In this document: piece by piece, positions 8,637 through 15,396 of the stretch | Position numbering within the stretch: position 1 is the stretch's first letter | Layout: each line of letters begins with the position of its first letter | Assembly (NCBI GenBank): GCA_023146365.1 | Contig: JAGLCE010000044.1 | Coordinates: 1-15,606, forward strand | Direction of reading: 5' to 3' | DNA from: Endozoicomonadaceae bacterium | GTDB lineage: Bacteria; Pseudomonadota; Gammaproteobacteria; Pseudomonadales; Endozoicomonadaceae | DNA: 15,606 nt | The notes under the pieces: generated by a model | Seen by the model: the letters and a program-made list of their open reading frames with translations, nothing else | Database searches by the model: none | What the model was told of the DNA's origin: nothing | Made by a program: the position numbers and the translations under genes

Positions 8637-9533
8637 TTACGGATCATCTTTTTTATGGGACAGACTGTAAATGTAAGCAGTCACCAGATGGACTTTTTCA
8701 TCACCCAGAATCTCTTTCCAAGGTGGCATAATACCGTTGCGTCCATTACGAACGGTATACATTACCTGAGATTGAGAGGAGCCATATAGCCATATATGGT
8801 CGGTTAGATTTGGCGCACCGAGGAGTTTATTACCTTTTCCTTCTACACCGTGGCAGACAGAACAGGTGGTGTCGAACACTTTTTTACCATTGTTGAGGTC
8901 GGTTTTGCTAAAGCCCGTGTCGATACCGCTGAGACTACGGGCGTAGGCTGAGACATTGCGAACACCGATTTCACCGATGATAACCCCCCAAGCTGGCATC
9001 TGGCCACTGCGACCTTCCATCACGGAGTACTTGATCTCATCCGATGCTCCACCCCATAGCCAGTTACCATCGGTTAGGTTGGGGAATCCGAATGCGCCAC
9101 GAGCGTCACTGCCATGGCAGATCGTGCAGTTATTTAAAAAGATACGCTGCCCCATTTTGATCGCCCTGGAATTACTCTGCAGCGCCTCAATGGATTGTGC
9201 CGCATATTGTTTAAACAGGGGAGCATACTGACGAGTATGTTTTTCTGTTTCGGCCTCTAGTTGCTTGATCTGTGTCCAACCTAAAACGCCCTTCCAGACA
9301 CCAGGAAAGAGAACGAGGTAGATCACAGCAAAGATCAGTGTTGAAACAAACAGTCCAAGCCACCAGGCCGGCATGGGGTTGTCGTACTCCTCAATACCGT
9401 CATAGTTATGGCCGGTGGTTTCCATAGTATTTTGTTTGCGCTGACTCCTTGTGGTGGCAATCAGTAGGCCAGTCACTAGAAATAAGCAGATAAACGTCAG
9501 GATAAAAATCCATGCGATCCAGAAGTTAGACAT
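8637..9533 (-). CDS. ccoP: Cytochrome cbb3 oxidase subunit III, diheme cytochrome c CcoP
   Basis: Membrane-anchored diheme cytochrome c that passes electrons towards CcoO and CcoN. Two hydrophobic helices (about 4-26 and 57-77) precede two cytochrome c domains with heme-attachment motifs CTICH at 136-140 and CSVCH at 224-228. Distal methionine candidates are in GQMPAW and GIMPPW. The 298-residue length from the ATG at 9533 is normal. The frame is open to 9680, but that extension only covers ccoQ, while the 9533 start has GGGAG about nine bases upstream. The start overlaps the ccoQ stop by eight bases, indicating coupled translation. Confidence 0.95.
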   Translation of the reverse strand: MSNFWIAWIFILTFICLFLVTGLLIATTRSQRKQNTMETTGHNYDGIEEYDNPMPAWWLGLFVSTLIFAVIYLVLFPGVWKGVLGWTQIKQLEAETEKHTRQYAPLFKQYAAQSIEALQSNSRAIKMGQRIFLNNCTICHGSDARGAFGFPNLTDGNWLWGGASDEIKYSVMEGRSGQMPAWGVIIGEIGVRNVSAYARSLSGIDTGFSKTDLNNGKKVFDTTCSVCHGVEGKGNKLLGAPNLTDHIWLYGSSQSQVMYTVRNGRNGIMPPWKEILGDEKVHLVTAYIYSLSHKKDDP

Positions 9534-9735
9534 TCTGCTTTTCTCCCATCTCCTTGTTGCCGTTCTTCGTCGCGGCATTGACGGTGGAGCGGTGAGCAAA
9601 CTCGTCAGCAAAGGGCAGGTTCGCTGCTTCATCGAAGCTGCATTTTCGTTTGCTACTGTAGGCCCAGAACACAATACCAAAAAAGGCGATCATGCAGAAA
9701 ATGATGGCCAGTCCTCGCAGTATATTAATATCCAT
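9526..9735 (-). CDS. ccoQ: Cytochrome cbb3 oxidase small subunit CcoQ
   Basis: A 69-residue protein with a single N-terminal membrane helix (about 6-26, LRGLAIIFCMIAFFGIVFWAY) followed by SSKRKCSFDEAANLPFADE, the typical CcoQ layout. CcoQ is a non-heme subunit thought to stabilise the complex. It starts seven bases after the ccoO stop and overlaps ccoP by eight bases. The C-terminal Lys/Asn-rich tail is variable in the family. Confidence 0.92.
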   Translation of the reverse strand: MDINILRGLAIIFCMIAFFGIVFWAYSSKRKCSFDEAANLPFADEFAHRSTVNAATKNGNKEMGEKQNV

Positions 9736-9742
9736 AAGACCG

Positions 9743-10354
9743 TTACCGTTTTTTTGTTAGTGCAGTGCCAAGGCCCTGCAGATAGGCGATCAATGCGTCC
9801 ATTTCAGTTTTTCCTTTCACCTCAGAGCTTGCACTACTGATTTGCTCTTCAGTGTAAGGAACGCCGACTAAGCGCAGAGCTTTCATCTTCGTGGGGGTAT
9901 CCTTGCCGTCCAGCACTGCGTGCATCAGATGGGAATAGGCTGGCATGATAGATACTGGCACCACATCACGAGGGTTGTATAGGTGTGCACGGTGCCATTC
10001 ATCGGAGTAGCGCTGGCCGACCCTAGCGAGGTCAGGCCCTGTACGCTTGGAGCCCCAGAGGAACGGATGCTCATAGACTGATTCACCGGCAACTGAGTAG
10101 TGGCCATAACGTTCCACTTCAGCGCGTAGTGGACGAATCATCTGGGAGTGGCAACCCACACAGCCTTCCCTGATAAAAATGTCTCGTCCTTCCAGTTCAA
10201 CGGCTGGAAGGGGCTTGATACCGGCAACTGGCAGGGTGGTTTCCTTCATGAAAAACAGTGGCACGATTTCTACAAGACCGCCGAAACTGATGGCAACGAC
10301 GATTAGTATCACCATCAAGCCAATGTTTTTTTCTACGAACTCGTGTTTAGTCAT
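9743..10354 (-). CDS. ccoO: Cytochrome cbb3 oxidase subunit II, monoheme cytochrome c CcoO
   Basis: Membrane-anchored monoheme cytochrome c of the oxidase. A single anchor (about 12-36) precedes the heme-binding motif CVGCH at 65-69, and SIMPAYSHL with Met137 is the likely axial ligand. The segments SQMIRPLRAEVERYG and WGSKRTGPDLARVG are strongly conserved in CcoO. The 203-residue length is that of the family. It starts 19 bases after ccoN and is followed by ccoQ. Confidence 0.97.
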   Translation of the reverse strand: MTKHEFVEKNIGLMVILIVVAISFGGLVEIVPLFFMKETTLPVAGIKPLPAVELEGRDIFIREGCVGCHSQMIRPLRAEVERYGHYSVAGESVYEHPFLWGSKRTGPDLARVGQRYSDEWHRAHLYNPRDVVPVSIMPAYSHLMHAVLDGKDTPTKMKALRLVGVPYTEEQISSASSEVKGKTEMDALIAYLQGLGTALTKKR

Positions 10355-10373
10355 GGCTTTAAAGTTTCCCTAG

Positions 10374-11810
10374 TCACGCCATTTTTGCTGCAAGTCGAAC
10401 CTTATCAGGCTCGGCTGCGCGGATGGTGCGGTAGACGTTGTACAGCATTATCACCATCCCGGCGAAGAAGAAGACTCCACCGATGGCACGAACAACATAG
10501 CCAGTCTGACTCTGAATCACAGATTCAATAAAACTGTAAGTCAGTGTTCCGTCAGTGTTGACTGCACGCCACATCAGGCCTTGGGTAATACCGTTGACCC
10601 ACATAGAAGTGACGTACAGAACAGTGCCAATAGTGGCCAGCCAAAAATGGATATTGATCATGTTGATGCTGTACATACTGTCACGTCCCCATAGGCGTGG
10701 GATCATGTGGTAGATCGCCCCGATGGAGATCATGGCAACCCAGCCCAGTGCGCCGGAATGGACGTGGCCGATGGTCCAGTCGGTATAGTGAGACAGTGCG
10801 TTAACGGTCTTGATTGCCATCATCGGGCCTTCAAACGTGGACATGCCATAGAATGAGAGAGAGACGACAAGGAATCGGAGTATAGGATCCGTACGCAATT
10901 TATGCCAAGCACCCGAGAGTGTCATTACACCGTTGATCATGCCGCCCCATGATGGAGCCAACAGTATCAGAGACATCACCATGCCAAGGCTCTGTGCCCA
11001 GTCAGGGAGTGCGGTGTAGTGAAGGTGGTGAGGGCCCGCCCAGATATAGATGGAAATCAACGCCCAGAAATGCACGATTGAAAGACGGTAGGAGTAAACC
11101 GGGCGCTCAGCCTGCTTGGGAACGAAGTAATACATCATGCCCAGGAATCCGGCGGTAAGGAAAAAGCCAACGGCGTTGTGGCCATACCACCACTGGATCA
11201 TAGCGTCTGTGGCGCCAGCGTAAATGGAGTAGGATTTCCATAGCGATACTGGTATTGCTAGATTGTTGACCACATGAAGTATGGCGATGGTAATGATGAA
11301 TGAGCCATAGAACCAATTGGCTACGTAAATGTGCTGAGCCTTTCGCTTCATTATGGTGCCAAAGAAGACAACGGCATAGGCCACCCATACAACGGTGATT
11401 AGAATGCCAATAGGCCATTCCAATTCAGCGTATTCCTTGGTGGTGGTGTACCCCAGAGGCAGAGTGATCACCGCCAACACAATCACCAGGTTCCAACCCC
11501 AAAAGGTAAAGGCGGCGAGTCCATCAGAGAAGAGGCGAGCTTGACAGGTTCTCTGCACGACGTAGTACGATGTGGAGAACAGTGCGGATCCACCGAACGC
11601 AAAAATCACTGCATTGGTATGCAGCGGCCTCAGTCTGCCGAAAGTCAGGTAAGGTTCAATGTTGAGTTCAGGAAACACCAATTGGGCTGCGATTAGCAAG
11701 CCAACAGCCATGCCGATGATACCCCATATTACCGCCATCACGGCAAACTGGCGAACCACCTTGTAGTTATATTCTGGGTTTATTGCTAGGTTATTCATGA
11801 ATGGTTCCAT
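10374..11810 (-). CDS. ccoN: Cytochrome cbb3 oxidase catalytic subunit I CcoN
   Basis: Heme-copper oxygen reductase subunit carrying heme b, heme b3 and CuB, and reducing O2 to water at low oxygen. The 478 residues form about twelve membrane helices. Ligand histidines are visible: His64 in RPLHTNAV, His211 in WWYGHNAVGF, His261/His262 in AGPHHLHYT, and His349/His351 in IGHVHSGALGW. These assignments follow family knowledge. The ATG at 11810 has AAAGG about five bases upstream; an alternative ATG four codons in (11798) would match the usual N-terminus equally well. It is the first gene of the oxidase cluster. No convincing FNR/Anr box was found upstream. Confidence 0.97.
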   Translation of the reverse strand: MEPFMNNLAINPEYNYKVVRQFAVMAVIWGIIGMAVGLLIAAQLVFPELNIEPYLTFGRLRPLHTNAVIFAFGGSALFSTSYYVVQRTCQARLFSDGLAAFTFWGWNLVIVLAVITLPLGYTTTKEYAELEWPIGILITVVWVAYAVVFFGTIMKRKAQHIYVANWFYGSFIITIAILHVVNNLAIPVSLWKSYSIYAGATDAMIQWWYGHNAVGFFLTAGFLGMMYYFVPKQAERPVYSYRLSIVHFWALISIYIWAGPHHLHYTALPDWAQSLGMVMSLILLAPSWGGMINGVMTLSGAWHKLRTDPILRFLVVSLSFYGMSTFEGPMMAIKTVNALSHYTDWTIGHVHSGALGWVAMISIGAIYHMIPRLWGRDSMYSINMINIHFWLATIGTVLYVTSMWVNGITQGLMWRAVNTDGTLTYSFIESVIQSQTGYVVRAIGGVFFFAGMVIMLYNVYRTIRAAEPDKVRLAAKMA

Positions 11811-12261
11811 CTAGCCTTTGATCGAATACATGCATATTCCTACCTGAGTATCAAGTAGCCATCTGTGTCAATGTCAGATTAATGCCCAAACGATGACTTC
11901 TTAATGACCCTCGCAAGATGACTGACTTGTTGTTAAAACCATACCGAAAGACTCAACTGCGTGAGCGAGTTTTTAAGAGTGCAAGTGTTAATGAATACTG
12001 ATTTTGCACTAGTTTGCCGTGGATATCAGACAGAGCCTGAAAATATGACGAATTTTTGTTGTCAATCCTCAGGCGAACTCACAAAGCATAGGGAGCATAC
12101 CAGAAAGCACAGACGTATGTGAAACTTAATTAGTAATATTCTCTATTTGGATGATCTTTAGCCATGATCGTCAATTTTCATGTCGTTTCGCACTCAATCC
12201 TGTTCCGCTGATCTGTTCTGCTATCAATCCATAGGGTGGTTTTTGGGGGGAGTTACAGCCT
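11811..12261. other. Leader region upstream of ccoN, no gene seen
   Basis: About 450 bases without a credible reading frame or RNA gene. It must hold the promoter of the cco cluster. A TTGACA on the minus strand at 11866-11871 has no acceptable -10 box 15-18 bases downstream. The best matches to the FNR/Anr consensus TTGAT-N4-ATCAA agree at only 7 of 10 positions (for example at 11818-11831), so none is called. Confidence 0.6.
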
Positions 12262-12412
12262 TCAGGCAGGGCGTTAGTGCGACAAGCGCAGCTTGGAGCA
12301 TTTTGCAGGGTGAAAGTCCCTGTCGGGTAAGGCTTAACCAGTCACCCGTATCGAGTCTTGGGCGGAGATTGAAAAGAGCGAATACGTTTCAGCAATGTTG
12401 ACCTAGCGTTGA
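12262..12412 (+). ncRNA. Group II intron 5' fragment (domain I relic)
   Basis: GTGCGACAAGCG at 12277-12288 resembles the 5' end of bacterial group II introns (consensus GUGYG). It is followed by the hairpin GCAGGGTGAAAGTCCCTG with CAGGG/CCCTG arms and by GGTAAGGCTTAACC, CGTATCGAGTCTTGGGCGG and GCGAATACG, which look like domain I of these ribozymes. No intron-encoded reverse transcriptase and no domain V hairpin follow, so this is a truncated 5' remnant. The boundaries are approximate and the assignment is by recognition of the motif string, without structural modelling. Confidence 0.55.
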
Positions 12413-12458
12413 TCTAGCCATACCTTTACTCTTAACACAGAAAAGGCACAAAACAAGA

Positions 12459-12492
12459 CTTGACCCCTTTTTGCGCTTGACTCCTTTTTGCG
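12459..12492 (+). repeat. 17-bp tandem repeat, two units
   Basis: CTTGACCCCTTTTTGCG at 12459-12475 is followed immediately by CTTGACTCCTTTTTGCG, 16 of 17 bases identical. On the other strand the unit reads as an AAAAGGGGTCAAG-type string. It seems familiar as an intergenic repeat associated with REP-type or transposase debris in gammaproteobacteria, but that link is uncertain. Confidence 0.6.
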
Positions 12493-13026
12493 TTTCACGC
12501 TGGGTTGTAGTCAACCGTGAGTTTCGCCCACTGGCCTTCAATTTTCAATGTGTCGCACGAGCAAATGAAATTCGCGTAATTATATTATTAGAAATTTTCA
12601 CCAAAAAATGCATAATATCAATCTAACAAAAAAATTCTGGGGGACGTTCCTAGAACATTTCAACTGATTTCATCCAGGCAAGAATAAAGGTTTTAATTTC
12701 TTGGGTTTGAGTTTTTCTGGGGTGCGAGTTTGCAAGAGTAACCTAGTTTGAGACATTGCATAGCATCCAAAAAACACAAAGCCACCCGGCAAGAGTTTTA
12801 CATTGAATAAAGCTAAATCGTCACAAACGGTTGAACCAGTCGATGCTAGCGTGAAAGCGAAAGATGGCGTTGATTAGAAATTTTCCGCTCTGTGGGATAA
12901 TTATTGTAATGCTCATGAAGTTTGGTTGCTTGGTATCTACCGTTTCTCCAGCCAATCCTTCATGGCATTCACTGATCTCCTTTATTATTGTAGAAACATT
13001 ATTACATTAATATATTTAAAAGCCAT
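12493..13026. other. AT-rich intergenic region, no gene called
   Basis: About 530 bases with no frame I would call a gene. The minus strand holds short open stretches without a ribosome binding site, including an open frame from 12873 to a stop at 12670 and a 31-codon frame at 12821-12916. A further minus-strand reading ends at a stop near 12501 (IEGQWAKLTVDYNPA). These look like decayed coding sequence or chance. Confidence 0.5.
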
Positions 13027-13039
13027 AGCCTTGGAGGCT
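13027..13039 (-). terminator. Weak hairpin after the coiled-coil gene
   Basis: AGCCT-TGG-AGGCT forms a five-pair stem with a three-base loop, 12 bases beyond the stop codon of the 471-aa gene. On the minus strand it is followed by ATGGCTTTTAAA, so the T run is short. It is a possible but weak intrinsic terminator. Confidence 0.3.
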
Positions 13040-13050
13040 GCCTTCTGTTA

Positions 13051-14466
13051 TTAAGCTATCTGCGCCCTCTTGTCTTTGGGCATGATATCAAAAAAATTTT
13101 CTGGAACATCACGGACTGGCGTAACGTTATCAAGTTTTTCATTAACATTTTGTGTTAATGTTTTTACATGAAACAGCATATTGTGTAAAAAACAAACATT
13201 TTTGTTAAATTCAGCCTTTATTTCTTTTAAGCCTGACGAGTTATCAGTAGTCACGCCATCTTTTTTCAACTTCTCACTGTGGAAACTATATAATAGAGAT
13301 AATTTTCTTAGCTTCTCTTGAATAAAAAATATTGATGTACGATGATCGAAGGCGTCATCGTCAAGTCTATCAAGAGCCTGCTTTGCAAGTGCTACTGCCG
13401 CGCTCAGACTCTTTCCCAAATTCGATATATTGCGTTTACATGAAACAATTTCTAGGTTCAATTTTTTTGTTTTTTCATGGAGTTGCTCAATGTGATTGTC
13501 ATCACCGCATTTGCTTTGCATATCCTTTATTTTTGTTATTAGTGGTTTGAGTAATTCACTTAATTCATGTATTTTTGTTCCATTGGAATTACGCTCTTCG
13601 ATTATTCTTGTAACTTCATTGTCAGCCGTTACTACAGCACTCATCTTATCTTTTAAGCTCTTTTTTAATAATTCAACATGATTTTTGTTGTTAAAATAAC
13701 TTTCTGTCTCATTCAGTAGCTTTTGTAATGAAATAGCATGTTCTACATGTTCAGCTATTTTTTCTGCCAAGATAGATGTGACATAAAAAAATCCATCATT
13801 TTCTTTCGATTCTTTATCCTTTCTGGAAGTCTCTAATTGATATAATGTATTTAGTCTCTCTAGTTCACCTTCATGAAATAATTTTAAATCTCTGCAACTG
13901 CTAACTGCATTTTTAAATGCTTTATCAGCCTCTTTTTTAATTATTTCGGTCGCTATTAATTCGTTTATGAAATGATCTATATGGGCTTCACATCTAGCAA
14001 TATCTACATTTATTTCTTTTATTCCTTCACTCTCTCCTTCATAAGATTCGTCGCAAAAGAATACGGGGTCTTTTGATGCAAGTGATGCAAGCTTTAGATT
14101 GGAATTGTTTTTTTCCAATAATTCACCTAACTGTTTTTTATATACATGAAGTAGGTTATTTATGGATTTAACTCTATCGCTAGCATTTTCTGCATCAATT
14201 TCTGTCTTTTCAAGGATCTTTTTTGATAATATGATATTGTCTTTATCAGAGAGTTTTTTAAAACAAACTTTCCTAGAATATATACTCTTAACAAGGCTTG
14301 ATGTGCATCCCTTTATTTTTTTACAGATATGTAATACAGAGGTGACAAAATAGCCAAGAAATGATTTTTCTGAGGCGCTATTTTCACTAGCTGTGTCATT
14401 ATGAATAATTGTTTGAGATAAACTAGAGAAAAATGGTTGATTTTGATTAGCGATTGTATTATTCAT
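13051..14466 (-). CDS. Hypothetical coiled-coil protein, 471 aa
   Basis: Not recognised. The protein is rich in Lys, Glu, Asn and Leu, with long helical heptad-like stretches (roughly residues 75-125, 150-215, 235-345 and 355-400) that predict an extended coiled coil. The first 35 residues are polar and Ser/Asn/Thr-rich, followed by a short hydrophobic patch (FLGYFVTSVLHICKKIKGC, about 36-54). There is no signal peptide and no clear transmembrane helix. GGAG seven bases before the ATG gives a strong ribosome binding site. It stands alone between relics in AT-rich DNA, and its codon choice is far more AT-rich than that of the cco genes, suggesting transfer. A secreted host-interaction protein is possible from the disordered N-terminus and coiled coil, but that is inference only. 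Confidence 0.8.
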   Translation of the reverse strand: MNNTIANQNQPFFSSLSQTIIHNDTASENSASEKSFLGYFVTSVLHICKKIKGCTSSLVKSIYSRKVCFKKLSDKDNIILSKKILEKTEIDAENASDRVKSINNLLHVYKKQLGELLEKNNSNLKLASLASKDPVFFCDESYEGESEGIKEINVDIARCEAHIDHFINELIATEIIKKEADKAFKNAVSSCRDLKLFHEGELERLNTLYQLETSRKDKESKENDGFFYVTSILAEKIAEHVEHAISLQKLLNETESYFNNKNHVELLKKSLKDKMSAVVTADNEVTRIIEERNSNGTKIHELSELLKPLITKIKDMQSKCGDDNHIEQLHEKTKKLNLEIVSCKRNISNLGKSLSAAVALAKQALDRLDDDAFDHRTSIFFIQEKLRKLSLLYSFHSEKLKKDGVTTDNSSGLKEIKAEFNKNVCFLHNMLFHVKTLTQNVNEKLDNVTPVRDVPENFFDIMPKDKRAQIA

Positions 14467-14494
14467 AGTAACTCTCCATGTTATGCATAATTAA

Positions 14495-14515
14495 TCTAGT
14501 GCTGTTGCTACTAGA
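14495..14515 (-). promoter_or_regulatory. Hairpin in the presumed 5' leader of the coiled-coil gene
   Basis: TCTAGT and ACTAGA form six-base inverted arms around a nine-base loop, ending 28 bases upstream of the ATG at 14466. It could be an operator or an mRNA hairpin near the ribosome binding site. Confidence 0.35.
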
Positions 14516-14531
14516 CTCAAACTCAAATGCG

Positions 14532-14537
14532 AGTATA
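14532..14537 (-). promoter_or_regulatory. Candidate -10 box for the coiled-coil gene
   Basis: TATACT on the minus strand, 66 bases upstream of the ATG, preceded by GGG. At the expected -35 position (14555-14560) the sequence is TATATT, a poor match. If this is the promoter, it would probably need an activator. Confidence 0.35.
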
Positions 14538-14570
14538 CCCGAATAAATCATAAAAATATATAGCTAAATG

Positions 14571-14585
14571 GTTAGTATTACTAAC
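14571..14585. promoter_or_regulatory. Perfect 15-bp palindrome, candidate operator
   Basis: GTTAGTA-T-TACTAAC, two exact seven-base arms around one base. It lies about 50 bases upstream of the start point implied by the -10 box at 14532-14537, in front of the orphan coiled-coil gene. The regulator is unknown. Confidence 0.5.
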
Positions 14586-14639
14586 AAAAGTAATTAATCT
14601 GCCCTAAAAAGCTAACTTTTCAAACGATTACCACTGCAT

Positions 14640-14900
14640 CACCAAGCTCCTCATCACTTAGGTTGCACGGATGTTTTAACGCCAATAAATCAATCATTAG
14701 GCGTATGGGATTTACTGATATCCCTTGATCACTTTAATTCACGAAAAGTTTCTGCTTCAGCGCTGACCGTCTTATCGTTCTTTCCATGGCCTGGTAATGG
14801 ATCGTAATCAATCTGACTTAGGATGTAAAAAACCGGATTAAATTAAAGAGTGTTCTTGGCTATTTTGGCGCATTTTCATCTGTTTTTCGATCAGAAAATG
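14640..14900 (-). pseudogene. Decayed transposase N-terminus (DUF772-type)
   Basis: On the minus strand, codons from about 14738 down to a stop near 14627 spell DQGISVNPIRLMIDLLALKH then PCNLSDEELGDAVVIV. This resembles the conserved PIRLMVGLLILKH..NLSDEE block of N-terminal transposase domains in the IS5/IS1182 group. Further upstream, in another frame, LSQIDYDPLPGHGKN resembles the preceding part of that domain, and MKMRQNSQEH near 14880 may be the old N-terminus. The frames are interrupted by stops and no catalytic domain follows. It is a degraded fragment with uncertain limits. Confidence 0.5.
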
Positions 14901-14943
14901 CGGTCTGAATTTTTAATCTAGTAAGTGAACACAAATATAACGA

Positions 14944-14958
14944 TCATAATGATTCTCA
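14944..14958. promoter_or_regulatory. Fur-box-like site
   Basis: TCATAATGATTCTCA matches the 7-1-7 Fur consensus TGATAAT-N-ATTATCA at 12 of 14 defined positions. It lies 120 bases upstream of the ATG of the G-tract gene. A TTGAAC at 14980-14985 could be the -35 of a promoter next to it, but no good -10 was found. If functional, it would repress the downstream gene when iron is plentiful. Confidence 0.5.
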
Positions 14959-15077
14959 TCGAAAAAAACAAGTCGGGTTTTGAACTTTATTGTAATAACG
15001 TAGTCTTACTAAATTAGGAAGAGTGCCCATAAATAATTCTTATATATAGAAATATATAAAATTCACACAAGTAGAAC

Positions 15078-15356
15078 ATGATAGAAAGTAATTCAAATAA
15101 ATTAGAAGTTATAGGTGAAGCTCGTCATTCAATAAAACAGTCGAACAGCTCACAAAAAAAGAGTAACTTTAATAAAATGGTCGTTACAAGCAGTATTTTT
15201 TCGTCGAGATATATCCCTTTTCGGGGATGTTTAAATGTCTTGTTTTCAAAATCCATGGATGAGTCGACCGTTGTTTATCCAAAAACAATTAGCAATAAAA
15301 CAACAGTTGTTACTTTATGCCATAGTCACTCTGCAATTCTAATCGGGGGGGGTTAA
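15078..15356 (+). CDS. Hypothetical ORF, 5' part of a gene split at a poly-G tract
   Basis: A 92-residue reading (MIESNSNKLEVIGEARHSIK...) that ends right after a run of eight G. An in-frame TAG at 15072 means this ATG is the first available start. The Shine-Dalgarno is weak (AAGTAGA). Most of the protein is polar and Ser/Asn/Lys-rich, with TLCHSHSAILIGG at the end and no recognised domain. If one G is removed, the reading continues in frame to 15606 for a 175-residue protein. It is in AT-rich DNA downstream of a Fur-box-like site. Function unknown. Confidence 0.5.
   Translation: MIESNSNKLEVIGEARHSIKQSNSSQKKSNFNKMVVTSSIFSSRYIPFRGCLNVLFSKSMDESTVVYPKTISNKTTVVTLCHSHSAILIGGG
15345..15352 (+). 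repeat. Poly-G tract of eight, candidate contingency locus
   Basis: Eight consecutive G in otherwise AT-rich coding sequence, at the point where one frame closes and the other opens. Seven or ten G would join the two parts; eight gives a stop two codons later; nine gives a third, short frame. Confidence 0.75.
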
Positions 15357-15369
15357 GGATGAGCCAAAC

Positions 15370-15396
15370 TATGACTGCTATGACTGCTATGACTGT
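15370..15396 (+). repeat. 9-bp tandem repeat, three units (YDC)
   Basis: TATGACTGC, TATGACTGC, TATGACTGT. In the downstream frame each unit encodes Tyr-Asp-Cys. Because the unit is a multiple of three, copy-number changes would alter length without shifting frame. Confidence 0.8.

Noticed and set aside
9534..9680. Upstream extension of ccoP
   Set aside because: The extra 49 codons are a shadow of ccoQ, and the ATG at 9533 has a clear ribosome binding site.
12180..12401. 73-codon plus-strand frame
   Set aside because: It runs across the group II intron fragment, has no ribosome binding site and no protein-like features.
12670..12873. Minus-strand open frame containing FNVKLLPGGFVFFGCY and TRTPEKLKPKKLKPLFLPG
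   Set aside because: It has no ribosome binding site and no good start, and overlaps another open stretch. It may be a decayed repeat, but I cannot support a gene.
12821..12916. 31-codon minus-strand ORF (MSITIIIPQSGKF...)
   Set aside because: No Shine-Dalgarno and a length compatible with chance; not called as a small protein.
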